Shown here: positions 48,938-58,088 of the stretch, piece by piece | Position numbering within the stretch: the first letter of the stretch is position 1 | Layout: every line of letters begins with the position of its first letter | From: Cellulomonas algicola | Lineage (GTDB): Bacteria; Actinomycetota; Actinomycetes; Actinomycetales; Cellulomonadaceae | NCBI RefSeq assembly: GCF_003851725.1 | Contig: NZ_BHYL01000059.1 | Span: 21,013-85,012, forward strand | Reading direction: 5' to 3' | DNA: 64,000 nucleotides | Made by a program: the position numbers and the translations under genes | The notes under the pieces: generated by a model | Databases searched by the model: none | What the model was told of the DNA's origin: nothing | What the model saw: only the letters and a program-made list of their open reading frames with translations

Positions 48938-49293
48938 GGTTCGACCGCCACCGCGGTCAGCAGGGCCACGACCTGCGCCTGACGGACCAGGAACGCGCCC
49001 TCGTCGAGGCGCTTGCGGCGCATCCACGTGGTCACCTCGGCGTTGCACTTGCTCGCGTTGCACGCCCGGCAGGCGGGGACGACGTTGCCGAGCGTGTAGC
49101 GGCCGCCGCGCGAGATCGGCAGCACGCAGTCGCGCTGCAGGTCGCCCGTGGTCGCGCCGCAGTAGGCGCAGCCCGCCCACGCGTCGCGCAGGGCCGCCCA
49201 GTCCGCCGTGGTGAGGTCGTGGTCGACCTGCGCGAGTCGCCGACGTCGGCGACGGTCCGCGCGGACGCGCCGGGTGCTGCGGGTGGTGGCCAT
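48934..49293 (-). CDS. Small HNH endonuclease with a Cys in place of the usual His
   Basis: A 119-residue basic protein. Zinc ligands CAYCG and CRACNASKCN flank the HNH core, DCVLPISRGGRYTLGNVVPA. In most HNH nucleases the first motif is D/E-H-V-x-P; here it is DCVLP, so the general-base His is replaced by Cys, which may reduce or change activity. I have an impression that related actinobacterial proteins share this change. It overlaps the reductase gene downstream. The link between the two functions is unclear. Confidence 0.85.
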   Translation of the reverse strand: MATTRSTRRVRADRRRRRRLAQVDHDLTTADWAALRDAWAGCAYCGATTGDLQRDCVLPISRGGRYTLGNVVPACRACNASKCNAEVTTWMRRKRLDEGAFLVRQAQVVALLTAVAVEP

Positions 49294-49451
49294 CGGCCCG
49301 ACCCTACGAGGCCACGGCGTGCGGAGCCCGGCGACATCCCGAGCGACGCCGTCCCGAGCGAGGACCTCCTGGGCGAGCCGACGTCGTGGGTGCGGGCGTC
49401 GCCACGCGCGCCGGGCGCGCCGCGCGGTCGACGACGTCCGGGCCGACCCTC

Positions 49452-50318
49452 TCAGACGAGGCCTGCGGCGACCTCCGCCTGCTCGATGTCGGCGAGCCAC
49501 GCGCGCTTGCCCGCGCGCCACCCCTCGTCGTCGGTGCCGAGCCGCCAGTAGCCGGAGACCGAGAGCTGCTCGCGGCCCACGCGCCGGTCGGTGCGCAGGT
49601 GGCGGCGCAGCTCGCGCACGGCACCGGCCTCGCCGTGCAGGAACGCGCTGACCGGTCCGGGCAGCGGCGGCAGGGCGAGCACGGCCTCGACGAGCGCGAC
49701 GCCGGGGACCCCGAGCCCGCTGTGCACCCACTGCACGCGGACGCCGTCGGGCGCCGCGAGGGGCAGCTCGTCCTGCGGGTCGTGGACCTCGACGACGACG
49801 TGCCCGACGGCGTCCCTGGGCAGCCGCTCGAGCGCGACGGCGATCGCGGGGAGGGCGCTCGCGTCGCCGACGAGCAGGTGTGACGCGGCGGCCGGGTCGG
49901 GCGACCAGGCGCCGCCCGGGCCGATCAGGAGGACCTCGTCGCCGGGCTCGGCGGCCGCGGCCCACGGTCCGGCGACGCCCTCGTCGCCGTGCACGACGAA
50001 GTCGAGGGTGAGCTCGCGCGTCGCGGGGTCGAACGCCCGGACGGTGTAGGAGCGCAGGCGCGGTGCGTCGGTGGGGTCGAGCGCGGCGCGCACGGTGTCG
50101 AGGTCGAGGCGTCCGTCGTCGCGGCGGGGGCGGTGACCGTCGGCGGCGGGCGGGAGGAACACGAGCTTGACGTAGGAGTCGGCGTGCGGCGACGGCTCGA
50201 AGGTGTCGAGCCCGGGTCCGCCGACGACGACGCGCACGAACGACGGCGAGAGGCTCTCGGTGCGCAGCACCTCGGCGACGAGCGGGGCGGGACGGGGACG
50301 GGCGGGCGCGTCGGTCAC
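49452..50318 (-). CDS. Siderophore-interacting FAD/NAD(P)H reductase
   Basis: A 288-residue ViuB-type protein from the GTG at 50,318. FAD-binding motif PRLRSYTVRAFDPATRELTL is the family signature R-x-Y-T-x-R. LDFVVHGDEGVAGPWAAAAE and LIGPGGAWSPDP follow. The C-terminal SIP domain has HLLVGDASALPAIAVALERL, SAFLHGEAGAVRELRRHL and a terminal VSGYWRLGTDDEGWRAGKR. The enzyme reduces ferric siderophores in the cytoplasm to release iron. No iron-box operator was identified upstream. Confidence 0.92.
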   Translation of the reverse strand: MTDAPARPRPAPLVAEVLRTESLSPSFVRVVVGGPGLDTFEPSPHADSYVKLVFLPPAADGHRPRRDDGRLDLDTVRAALDPTDAPRLRSYTVRAFDPATRELTLDFVVHGDEGVAGPWAAAAEPGDEVLLIGPGGAWSPDPAAASHLLVGDASALPAIAVALERLPRDAVGHVVVEVHDPQDELPLAAPDGVRVQWVHSGLGVPGVALVEAVLALPPLPGPVSAFLHGEAGAVRELRRHLRTDRRVGREQLSVSGYWRLGTDDEGWRAGKRAWLADIEQAEVAAGLV

Positions 50319-50486
50319 CGGGTCACCGTAGTCGTCGCGCCTGTGCGCCGCCGGGTCGCTGCGCCGAGCGCGCGCATCCCACGGGCCGCGCCGGTCCCGG
50401 GCGGGGTCGGCGGGAGCGCCCGGGGCAGGGCGTCGTCGCGCGCGCGACCACGCGTGACGCCGGAGCCCGGCCACGCGCGCCCGGCG

Positions 50487-50942
50487 TCAGCGGTCCTCGG
50501 CGGCGCGGTCGAGGTCGGCGTCGAGGTCGGCGTTGAGACGGATGAGCGCGTCGGCGAGGGCGCGGCGGTCCGCGGTCGACCAGCGCCGGAGGATCTCGTC
50601 GTACACCTCGGCGCGGACCGCCCGGGTGCGTGCGAGCGCCTCCTCGCCGGCGGGTGTCGCGGTGACGACCGCGCGGCGGCCGTCGGTGCTGTCGCGGCCC
50701 CGCGTGACGTACCCGTCCTCCTCCATCGCGACGACCTGGCGCGTGACGGTCGACGCGTCGAGCCGCAGGCGGTCGGCGAGGTCGTTGATGCCCGACGGTC
50801 CGGCCACCGTGAGGTGGCGCAGCGCGATGTAGGCGGACCGGTCGAGCGTGCCCTCGAGGCGGCTGCTGCGGCGCCGGTTGCGGTCGGCGAGGCGGAGCAG
50901 GAGTGCGACCTGCTCCTCGACGTCGGGGACGGCGTCGTCCAT
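50487..50942 (-). CDS. MarR-family transcriptional regulator
   Basis: A 151-residue MarR protein. Winged helix: RSAYIALRHLTVAGPSGIND, LADRLRLDASTVTRQVVAME, EDGYVTRGRDSTDGRRAVVT with the D-x-R-x wing. It is divergent from an MFS transporter gene, with a 73-base AT-rich gap containing the palindrome TGTATGATACA. The usual arrangement is repression of both genes until a ligand, often a toxic compound, is bound. Confidence 0.93.
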   Translation of the reverse strand: MDDAVPDVEEQVALLLRLADRNRRRSSRLEGTLDRSAYIALRHLTVAGPSGINDLADRLRLDASTVTRQVVAMEEDGYVTRGRDSTDGRRAVVTATPAGEEALARTRAVRAEVYDEILRRWSTADRRALADALIRLNADLDADLDRAAEDR

Positions 50943-50967
50943 GTCGGCGACTCCTTCACTAGATAGA

Positions 50968-50978
50968 TGTATGATACA
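50968..50978. promoter_or_regulatory. Candidate MarR operator in the divergent promoter
   Basis: TGTATGATACA is a perfect 5-base inverted repeat around one G, inside the only AT-rich stretch of this block and 26 bases before the MarR start. It probably overlaps the divergent promoters. Confidence 0.5.
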
Positions 50979-51015
50979 GATAATCCCACCGACGCTCGTC
51001 TACCCGAGGATCCGC

Positions 51016-52254
51016 ATGGCCTCCCGCCACCACGAACCGCACCGCACCGCCATCTACGCCACCGCCCTCACCGCGTTCTTCGCGATCGCCGGCATCGCGA
51101 TCGTCGACCCGATCCTGCCCGCCATCGGCGCCGCGATGGGAGCCACGACCTGGCAGGTCGAGCTCCTGTTCACCGCGTACATCGCCGTCATGGCCCTCGG
51201 CATGATCCCCGCCGTGCTGCTCACGGGGAAGTTCGGCTACAAGAAGATCCTCGCGACGGGCGTGAGCGTCGTCGCGGTCGCCGCCGTCGCCGCGTCGCTG
51301 ACCGGCGGGATCGGCGCCCTGGCCGCGCTGCGCGGCCTGTGGGGCCTCGGCAACGCGATGTTCTTCGCGACCGCCATGGTGCTGCTCGTGTCCCTCGCGC
51401 AGGACCGCGAGTGGGTCGTCGAGCTCTTCGAGACGTGCGTCGGACTCGGCTTCGCCGTGGGCCCGCTGCTGGGCGGGCTGCTCGGCCAGATCTCGTGGCG
51501 CGTGCCGTTCCTGCTGTGCGGCCTCTTCATGCTCGTGGCGCTCACGCTCTCGGTGACCCGGCTCAAGGACCCCGCCGAGCCGCCCGCGCCGCTGCGCCTC
51601 CGCGAGGTGTTCACGCCGTTCCGCCGCCCCGCGTTCGTCGCGCTGTGCGTCGTCACCGCCACCTACAACTTCGTGTTCTTCGTCGTCCTCGGCTACACGC
51701 CCGTGTTCCTCGGCCTCGACGTCGTCCCGCTCGGGCTCGTCTTCACCGCGTGGGGCATCGGCCTCGCGGTCGGCATCCTCGTCGTCGGGCACCGGCTCGC
51801 GCACCGCCTCGGCGCGGTGCAGACCGTCGGGCTCGCCGTCGTCGTCCTGCTCGTCGCGCTCGTCGGCCTCGCCACGTCCGGCGGCACCGCGCAGTCCGTC
51901 GCCGTGCTCGTCGTCGCGGGCGTCGCGATGGGCGTCGCCAACGCCAACCTCACCGACCTCGCGCTCGCGACCGGCTCGCCCGACCGCCGCGTCACGACCG
52001 GCGCGTTCAACCTGGTCCGCTGGGGCTTCGCCGCCCCTGCGCCGGTCGTCGCCGGGCTGCTCGCGGAGCACGCGAGCCCGACCTCGCCGTTCTGGGTCGG
52101 CGTCGGCGTGCTCGGCGTGGGCGTCGTCGCGTTCCTCGTCACCGGGCACGTCATGGCACGCAGCGTCGGGGAGCGCGTGCTGTGGCAGCGCTGGGACCGC
52201 GGCGCGCGCGCCGTCGAGCGGACGCCCGAGGAGGCGCTGGGCGAGGTCGTCTGA
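51016..52254 (+). CDS. MFS efflux transporter
   Basis: A 412-residue protein with GAGGA 5 bases before the ATG at 51,016. Twelve hydrophobic segments are visible. The first loop motif is GKFGYKKILATG, the motif-A equivalent of drug-proton antiporters, and an MFFATAMVLLVSLAQDREWV segment and GFAVGPLLGGLLGQISWRVP (motif C) follow. The type is a DHA1/ACDE-like exporter. Control by the divergent MarR regulator suggests inducible efflux of a toxic compound. Confidence 0.9.
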   Translation: MASRHHEPHRTAIYATALTAFFAIAGIAIVDPILPAIGAAMGATTWQVELLFTAYIAVMALGMIPAVLLTGKFGYKKILATGVSVVAVAAVAASLTGGIGALAALRGLWGLGNAMFFATAMVLLVSLAQDREWVVELFETCVGLGFAVGPLLGGLLGQISWRVPFLLCGLFMLVALTLSVTRLKDPAEPPAPLRLREVFTPFRRPAFVALCVVTATYNFVFFVVLGYTPVFLGLDVVPLGLVFTAWGIGLAVGILVVGHRLAHRLGAVQTVGLAVVVLLVALVGLATSGGTAQSVAVLVVAGVAMGVANANLTDLALATGSPDRRVTTGAFNLVRWGFAAPAPVVAGLLAEHASPTSPFWVGVGVLGVGVVAFLVTGHVMARSVGERVLWQRWDRGARAVERTPEEALGEVV

Positions 52255-52256
52255 CC

Positions 52257-53363
52257 TCACACGCGCTCGCCGGCCAGGAGCCGCGTGCCGACCGCGTCGA
52301 CGCTCGACGCCACGTCGGACAGCACGACGACGCCGCGCCGCGCGGCGCGGTCCAGGCCGACGAACGACGCGAACCCGCCCGTCATGCCGTTGTGCCACGT
52401 CGTCGTGCCGACCTCGGTCGAGCGGGTCAGCCAGAACAGGCCGACCCGCTCGGTCGCGTCCAGCTCGGCGCGCGGGTCGAGCGCCCACGTGCTCGGTGCC
52501 GCACCGTCGAGCAGCGCCGTCAGCAGCACCGCGAGGTCGGCCGTCGTCGACCGCACGCCGCCGGCGGGTGCGAAGCCGTCCATGGTCCACGGCTCCTGCG
52601 GCCGGCCGCGGCGACTCGTCCCGGGCTGCATCAGGTCGTCGGCGTGCGCCGCGGCGGGCGCCGTGGTCGCCGTCATCCCGAGCGGGCCCGTGAGGCGGTC
52701 GGCCAGCAGCTGCGCGTAGGTCGTGCCCGCGCGCGCGGCGAGGGCCTGACCGACGAGCGCAGCCCCGAGGTTGGAGTACTGCGGCGTGGCGGTCGTGGCG
52801 AGCGGGGTGCGGGCGGCGGCCGTGAGCAGCGCCGCGACGTCGACGCCGTCGTACGGGTTGCGGCCCGCCACCGACGCCCAGGTGCCACGCACCAGCAGAC
52901 CCGGGTCGACGGGCAGCCGGGGGAGGCGGCCCGCGTGCGCCGCCGCGTCGCCGAGCCGCACGCCCGCCACGTCGCCGCCGCCGAGATCGAGGTGGTCGCC
53001 GAGCCGGTCGTCGAGCGTCACCTCGCCGCGGTCGACCGCATCGGCCAGCAGCAACCCGGTCATCGCCTTCGACACCGAGCCGACCTCGAACACCGTCCGC
53101 TCGTCGGCGCCGAACCCCGCGAACGTCACGCGTCCGTCCTCCACGAGCGCGACCGCGAGGCGGTGCGTCCGCACACCCGGCAGGGCGTCACGCACCGCCG
53201 CGGCCAGCGCGACGTCGCCCGTCATCCCGGCCGCGAGCACCGGGCGCCGTGCCCGCGCCGCGAGCGCCGTCACGACGGCCATGAGCACGAGCACGACGGC
53301 GGCCACGACGACGGCGGTCGGCACGGGGCCGTCCGCGGTCGGCACGGCGAGCGCCTCGGTCAT
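52257..53363 (-). CDS. Membrane-anchored serine hydrolase (beta-lactamase/PBP-like)
   Basis: A 368-residue protein with one N-terminal helix (TAVVVAAVVLVLMAVVTALA, residues 16-35) and an external beta-lactamase-type domain. Nucleophile motif S-x-x-K is SVSK, S96-K99 (TVFEVGSVSKAMTGLLLADA). The second motif is Y196-S-N (TATPQYSNLGAALVGQALAA). The third region is WHNGMTGGFASFVGLDRAAR, with H-x-G replacing K-T-G, as in class C-like esterases and D-aminopeptidases. It is more likely an esterase or peptidase than a true beta-lactamase. Converges with the MFS gene at 3 bases. Confidence 0.88.
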   Translation of the reverse strand: MTEALAVPTADGPVPTAVVVAAVVLVLMAVVTALAARARRPVLAAGMTGDVALAAAVRDALPGVRTHRLAVALVEDGRVTFAGFGADERTVFEVGSVSKAMTGLLLADAVDRGEVTLDDRLGDHLDLGGGDVAGVRLGDAAAHAGRLPRLPVDPGLLVRGTWASVAGRNPYDGVDVAALLTAAARTPLATTATPQYSNLGAALVGQALAARAGTTYAQLLADRLTGPLGMTATTAPAAAHADDLMQPGTSRRGRPQEPWTMDGFAPAGGVRSTTADLAVLLTALLDGAAPSTWALDPRAELDATERVGLFWLTRSTEVGTTTWHNGMTGGFASFVGLDRAARRGVVVLSDVASSVDAVGTRLLAGERV

Positions 53364-53470
53364 CGGACGGTCCTCCGGTCGAGGGCTGCGGGTGTGGGGC
53401 GGGGACGCGACGGGCGCGCCACCGCTGGATCGAGCCGGGGCTCGATGACGGTGGTGCGCCAGTGCGTGGG

Positions 53471-53506
53471 ACGGCCGGTCGTCGCGAGGAGGCGACGACC
53501 GGCCGT
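53471..53506 (-). terminator. Strong hairpin terminator after the ABC permease
   Basis: ACGGCCGGTCGTCGC (53471-53485) and GCGACGACCGGCCGT (53492-53506) form a perfect 15-base stem with a 6-base loop, 7 bases past the permease stop. Confidence 0.85.
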
Positions 53507-53513
53507 GAGGACG

Positions 53514-54380
53514 TCAGACGTCGCGTCGCTTCATGAGCACCGCGGCCACGCCGAGCAGCACGACCACCCAGGCCACGAGGACGCCGTAGCCCTGCCACGC
53601 GGTGAGGTTCGCGCCGTGCTCGGACATCGAGTTGACCATGTCGACCGTCATGTCGGTCTGCGTGATCTTCGACCCCGCGGTGGCCGGCAGGAACGGGCTC
53701 ACGTACTGCAGCGGCTCCCACGGGATGGCCGCGACGACGTTCTCGACGACGAGCAGCAGCGCCAGGATCGTCGCGAGCGCCGCGGCCGAGTGGCGCAGCA
53801 GCGCACCGATCGCGAACGCGAACGCCGCGATCGTCGCGAGGTACAGCGCGCACCCTCCGAGGACCCGCAGGACCTGCGGGTCGGACAGCTCGGGCGCCAG
53901 GTCGATGCGCGACAGGAAGAGGTACGCGACCGCGTAGCCGAGCGCGACCGCGACGGCCGCGACGACGAGGATCGTCGCGGTCAGCACCGCGAGCTTCGAC
54001 CACAGCACGGGCGTGCGGCGCGGGGCCGCGGCGACGCTCGACCGGATCATGCCCGTCGTGTACTCGCCGGAGATCGCGAGCACGCCGAGCACGACGACCG
54101 CGATCGACGCCATCTGCACGGCCGGCAGGAACGGCGTCAGGCCGAGGTCGACCGCCTCGGCACCCGTGGGCGCGTCGTCGATCTGCGTCGACATGACGCC
54201 CGCGACGGCGGCGACCAGGCCGACCATCACGACGACGGTCATCGCGAGCGTCCAGATGGTCGAGCGGACCGTCCAGAGCTTGATCCACTCGGCGCGCAGC
54301 AGGTGCCCGAACGTCACCCGGTACGGGCTCGCCGACGGCGCCTTGGCCGGCGCGGTGGGGGACAGGGTCGCGGTGCTCAT
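53514..54380 (-). CDS. ABC-2-type transporter permease
   Basis: A 288-residue membrane protein. A cytoplasmic start leads to HLLRAEWIKLWTVRSTIWTL, the usual entry of actinobacterial ABC-2 permeases. Six hydrophobic segments are present, among them MASIAVVVLGVLAISGEYTT, where the GEYTTGMIRSS motif is characteristic of this group. The ATG overlaps the ATPase stop (ATGA), so it is the second gene of the operon. The substrate is unknown; such pairs often export lipids or peptides. Confidence 0.92.
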   Translation of the reverse strand: MSTATLSPTAPAKAPSASPYRVTFGHLLRAEWIKLWTVRSTIWTLAMTVVVMVGLVAAVAGVMSTQIDDAPTGAEAVDLGLTPFLPAVQMASIAVVVLGVLAISGEYTTGMIRSSVAAAPRRTPVLWSKLAVLTATILVVAAVAVALGYAVAYLFLSRIDLAPELSDPQVLRVLGGCALYLATIAAFAFAIGALLRHSAAALATILALLLVVENVVAAIPWEPLQYVSPFLPATAGSKITQTDMTVDMVNSMSEHGANLTAWQGYGVLVAWVVVLLGVAAVLMKRRDV

Positions 54381-55321
54381 GCGGACTGCTCCTGGGCGGT
54401 CGTGGCCGTGCCGGGCACGGTGGCGGAGTGGTACTCGACGGCGTCCTGCGTGAGGCTCATGTACGCGTCCTCGAGCGAGCCGGTCACGGGCGTGAGCTCG
54501 TGCAGGACGATGCGCGCGGCGGCCGCGGTCTCGCCGACGCCCTCCGACGTCGCCCCCAGCACCTCGAGCACACCCGGCTCGACGGGGTTGACGGTGACCT
54601 CGGGACCGGCGAGGAGCTGTGCGAGCTGCGTCGCCTGCGGCGAGCGGACCCGGACGGTCGAGCGCGTCGCGCGGGCGACGACGTCGGACACCGGACCGTC
54701 GGCGATGATCCGCCCCTTGCCGATGACGACGAGGTGGTCGGCCGTGAGCGCCATCTCGCTCATGAGGTGCGACGACAGGAAGACCGTCCGCCCCTCGGAG
54801 GCGAGGTACTTGACGAGGTTGCGGACCCACAGCACGCCCTCGGGGTCGAGGCCGTTGACGGGCTCGTCGAGGATGAGGGTGCGCGGGTCGCCGAGCAGGG
54901 CGGCCGCGATGCCGAGGCGCTGGCCCATGCCGAGCGAGAAGCCGCCGACGCGCCGCCTGGCGACGCCGTCGAGGCCGGTCATCGCGACGACCTCGGTCAC
55001 GCGCTTCTCGGGGATGCCGTGCGTCGCCGCGAGCGCCCGCAGGTGGTTGCGCGCCGAGCGGCCCGTGTGGACGGCCTTCGCCTCGAGCAGCGCGCCCACC
55101 TCGGTGAGCGGCGACCGGTGCTGCGCGTACGGGCGGCCGTTGACCGTCACCGTGCCGTGCGTCGGGCGGTCGAGGCCCACGATCATGCGCATCGTCGTCG
55201 ACTTGCCCGCACCGTTCGGGCCCAGGAAGCCCGTCACCTTGCCGGGCTGGACCGTGAACGAGATGTCGTTCACCGCGGTCTTGCTGCCGTATCTCTTCGT
55301 CAGGCCCTGTGCCTCGATCAT
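54377..55321 (-). CDS. ABC-2-type transporter ATP-binding protein
   Basis: A 314-residue ATPase. Walker A GPNGAGKST (about residues 34-42), Q-loop equivalent VGALLEAKAVH, signature FSLGMGQRLGIAAALLG, Walker B LILDEPVNGLDPEG and switch His in FLSSHLMSE. A C-terminal extension of about 90 residues follows, as in drug and lantibiotic exporters (YxlF/BcrA-like). The operon ATPase-permease ends in the 53,471 hairpin. Confidence 0.95.
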   Translation of the reverse strand: MIEAQGLTKRYGSKTAVNDISFTVQPGKVTGFLGPNGAGKSTTMRMIVGLDRPTHGTVTVNGRPYAQHRSPLTEVGALLEAKAVHTGRSARNHLRALAATHGIPEKRVTEVVAMTGLDGVARRRVGGFSLGMGQRLGIAAALLGDPRTLILDEPVNGLDPEGVLWVRNLVKYLASEGRTVFLSSHLMSEMALTADHLVVIGKGRIIADGPVSDVVARATRSTVRVRSPQATQLAQLLAGPEVTVNPVEPGVLEVLGATSEGVGETAAAARIVLHELTPVTGSLEDAYMSLTQDAVEYHSATVPGTATTAQEQSA

Positions 55322-55562
55322 CGTCTTTCCTCAAGTCGGGAGCGTTGTGGCCGTGATCGACCCTAGGCCCGTGCAGACGCGCAGGTCATCCGTCAGAAGA
55401 CCTGAGATCGAGGTCAGGGTCACCCTGAGGTCGCATCAGGGAGATCGCCCTCCTCCTCCCTTGGAACGATCCGGGCTCCTGCGGCGTTCCGTACGATGGA
55501 CGCCCGATCTCGGCGCGTCCGACAGTGACCGACCGCCTGCCCAAGCCGTCCCGGAGGACGCC

Positions 55563-56387
55563 ATGAGCAACCCCGTCTTCAGCAACAGTCCCGTCTTCGG
55601 GGACCCGAACGACCGGCGCAACCGCGCCCGCGCCCAGGCAGGTGCCGGCAACGGCGCCATGGCGACCCAGACGATCGACGCGGTGACGCTCGACAAGATG
55701 TACGAGGCGCCGTCCGCGACCGCGCGTGACACCGGACGCCTCACCTACGACGACGTCATCATCAAGACGGCGGGCCTGTTCGCGCTCCTCGTGGTGAGCG
55801 CCGCGGTCACGTGGACGCTCGTGCCCGGCCTGTGGGTCGTGGGCGCGGTCGTCGGCCTGGTGCTCGGCCTGGTCAACGCGTTCAAGCGCGAGCCCAGCCC
55901 GGTCCTCATCTCGCTGTACGCCGTCGCGCAGGGCGTGTTCCTCGGCGGCATCAGCCTGTACTTCGAGCAGCGCTCGCCGGGCCTCGTCGTGCAGGCCGTG
56001 CTGGCGACGTTCGCGGTGTTCGCCGCGTCGCTGTTCCTGTTCCGCTCGGGCCGGGTCCGGGTCACGCCGAAGTTCACGCGCTGGCTGATCGTCGCGCTCG
56101 TCGGCTACCTCGTCTTCTCGCTGGTCAACGTCGTCCTCATGATCTTCAACGTCGGCGGCGGCGAGTTCGGCCCGCTCCGCAGCGGCCCGCTCGGGATCGT
56201 CGTCGGCCTCGTGGCCGTCGGCCTCGCGGCGGCGAGCCTCATCGTCGACTTCGACTCGATCAAGCGCGGCGTCGAGATGGGCGCCCCCCGCAAGCTCGCG
56301 TGGTCGGCCGCGTTCGGCCTGGTCGTCACGCTGGTGTGGCTCTACCTCGAGCTGCTCCGCCTGCTCGCGATCCTGCGCGGAGACTGA
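55563..56387 (+). CDS. Bax inhibitor-1/YccA family membrane protein
   Basis: A 274-residue protein. A polar start of about 65 residues (MSNPVFSNSPVFGDPNDRRN) precedes seven hydrophobic segments. The BI-1 features YAVAQGVFLGGISLYFEQRS and SLIVDFDSIKRGVEMGAPRK are present; the latter holds the conserved Asp pair that forms the pH-sensitive calcium gate. The final segment is FGLVVTLVWLYLELLRLLAI. The group acts as a calcium leak channel. Monocistronic, ended by the 56,427 hairpin. Confidence 0.93.
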   Translation: MSNPVFSNSPVFGDPNDRRNRARAQAGAGNGAMATQTIDAVTLDKMYEAPSATARDTGRLTYDDVIIKTAGLFALLVVSAAVTWTLVPGLWVVGAVVGLVLGLVNAFKREPSPVLISLYAVAQGVFLGGISLYFEQRSPGLVVQAVLATFAVFAASLFLFRSGRVRVTPKFTRWLIVALVGYLVFSLVNVVLMIFNVGGGEFGPLRSGPLGIVVGLVAVGLAAASLIVDFDSIKRGVEMGAPRKLAWSAAFGLVVTLVWLYLELLRLLAILRGD

Positions 56388-56426
56388 TCCCGGGCCGTCG
56401 CCCGCGACGACCCCTCGCACGACCTC

Positions 56427-56463
56427 ACCGGCCGGTAGCGCACCTCCTGCGCTACCGGCCGGT
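56427..56463 (+). terminator. Perfect hairpin between the BI-1 and cystathionine beta-synthase genes
   Basis: ACCGGCCGGTAGCGC (56427-56441) and GCGCTACCGGCCGGT (56449-56463) form a 15-base perfect stem with loop ACCTCCT. It ends 6 bases before the next start codon, so it is a terminator for the first gene and may also affect the leader of the next. The loop sequence is complementary to a Shine-Dalgarno motif. Confidence 0.75.
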
Positions 56464-56469
56464 AACGTC

Positions 56470-57882
56470 GTGTCGGTGAAGTACGCCGAGCACATCTCCG
56501 AGCTGGTCGGCGGCACGCCGCTCGTCCGGCTGTCGTCGGTCACCGCGGGCCTGAGCGCCACGATCCTGGCGAAGGTCGAGTACATGAACCCCGGCGGGTC
56601 CGTGAAGGACCGGATCGCGCTCAAGATGGTCGAGGCCGCCGAGGCGACCGGTGCGCTGCGCCCGGGCGGCACGATCGTCGAGCCGACCTCCGGCAACACG
56701 GGGGTCGGGCTCGCGCTGGTCGCGCAGCGCAAGGGCTACCGGTGCGTGTTCGTGTGCCCCGACAAGGTGAGCCAGGACAAGCGCGACGTGCTCCGCGCGT
56801 ACGGCGCCGAGGTCGTCGTCACGCCCACCGCGGTGCCTCCGGACCACCCCGACTCGTACTACTCGGTGTCCGACCGGCTCACGCGCGAGATCGAGGGCGC
56901 CTGGAAGCCCAACCAGTACGCGAACCCGAACGGCCCGGCGAGCCACTACGAGTCGACCGGCCCGGAGATCTGGGCCGACACCGACGGGCGGGTCACGCAC
57001 CTCGTCACGGGTGTCGGCACGGGCGGCACGATCACGGGCACCGGCCGCTACCTGCACGACGTGTCCGCGGACCGGTCCGAGGCCGACGGCGGTCGCGTGG
57101 TCGTCATCGGTGCCGACCCGGCCGGCTCGGTCTACTCGGGCGGCGACGGCCGGCCCTACCTGGTCGAGGGCGTCGGGGAGGACTTCTGGCCCGCCGCGTA
57201 CGACCCGACCGTCCCCGACGAGATCATCGCGGTGTCCGACGCCGACTCCTTCGCGATGACGCGGCGACTCGCGCGCGAGGAGGGACTGCTCGTCGGCGGC
57301 TCGTGCGGCATGGCCGTCGAGGCGACGCTGCGGTACGCCCGCGAGCTGCAGGAGCGCGACCCCGAGGCCGCCGCACGGGCCGTGATCGTCGTGATCCTGC
57401 CGGACAGCGGGCGCGGCTACCTGTCGAAGATCTTCAACGACTCGTGGATGCGGTCGTACGGGTTCCTCGCCGACGACCAGGGTGCGACCGTCGCCGACGT
57501 GCTGCGCACCAAGACGGGCTCGCTACCGTCGCTCGTGCACACGCACCCGACCGAGACCGTGCGCGACGCGATCGAGATCCTGCACGAGTACGGCGTCTCG
57601 CAGATGCCCGTCGTCGGGGCCGAGCCGCCCGTCAAGGTCGGCGAGGTCGCCGGGTCGGTGAGCGAGCGCGACCTGCTCGACGCGGTCTTCTCCGGGGCCG
57701 CGGCGCTGTCCGACCGGGTCGACCGGCACATGTCGGCGCCGTTCCCGCTCATCGGGTCGGGGGAGTCCGTGCAGGACGCGCGCGAGGCCCTCCAGAAGGC
57801 GGACGCGCTCATGGTCGTCGACGACGGCGAGCCTGTCGGCGTCCTCACGCGCCACGACCTCTTGGGCTTCCTGGCCCGCTGA
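56470..57882 (+). CDS. cbs: Cystathionine beta-synthase
   Basis: A 470-residue PLP enzyme. It starts VSVKYAEHISELVGGTPLVR; a second GTG two codons later is equally possible. The PLP lysine is K46 in NPGGSVKDRIALKM. SGNTGVG (about 74-80) is the substrate/cofactor loop, and TGVGTGGTITGTGRYL is the glycine-rich phosphate-binding loop. The last 130 residues are two CBS domains (TETVRDAIEILHEYGVSQMP, GVLTRHDLLGFLAR). The full-length two-domain form matches actinobacterial CBS, which condenses serine and homocysteine to cystathionine in transsulfuration. The start codon directly follows a strong hairpin. Confidence 0.95.
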   Translation: MSVKYAEHISELVGGTPLVRLSSVTAGLSATILAKVEYMNPGGSVKDRIALKMVEAAEATGALRPGGTIVEPTSGNTGVGLALVAQRKGYRCVFVCPDKVSQDKRDVLRAYGAEVVVTPTAVPPDHPDSYYSVSDRLTREIEGAWKPNQYANPNGPASHYESTGPEIWADTDGRVTHLVTGVGTGGTITGTGRYLHDVSADRSEADGGRVVVIGADPAGSVYSGGDGRPYLVEGVGEDFWPAAYDPTVPDEIIAVSDADSFAMTRRLAREEGLLVGGSCGMAVEATLRYARELQERDPEAAARAVIVVILPDSGRGYLSKIFNDSWMRSYGFLADDQGATVADVLRTKTGSLPSLVHTHPTETVRDAIEILHEYGVSQMPVVGAEPPVKVGEVAGSVSERDLLDAVFSGAAALSDRVDRHMSAPFPLIGSGESVQDAREALQKADALMVVDDGEPVGVLTRHDLLGFLAR

Positions 57883-58088
57883 CGCGCCACCCGGCCCCCG
57901 CCCTCCCGCGACGACGGGGCGACCCGGGTCTGGGTACCGCTCAGGGGCGTGTCCCGGTCGCCAGGCCCGGGTCGGCGGCCGGTCTCGGCGGGAGGCGGTT
58001 TCCTGAGGTCGGCGCGGGCGGGGTAGCGTCCCGACGTGCGCCGTCCGCGGCGCGCTGCGCGTCCGCACGTCATCGCCGAAGGAGCACG

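Noticed and set aside
50967..56387. A 1806-codon open frame across six unrelated genes
   Set aside because: It is read out of frame over the MFS transporter, the serine hydrolase and the ABC genes before entering the BI-1 gene. Only the last 274 codons (from 55,563) are real.
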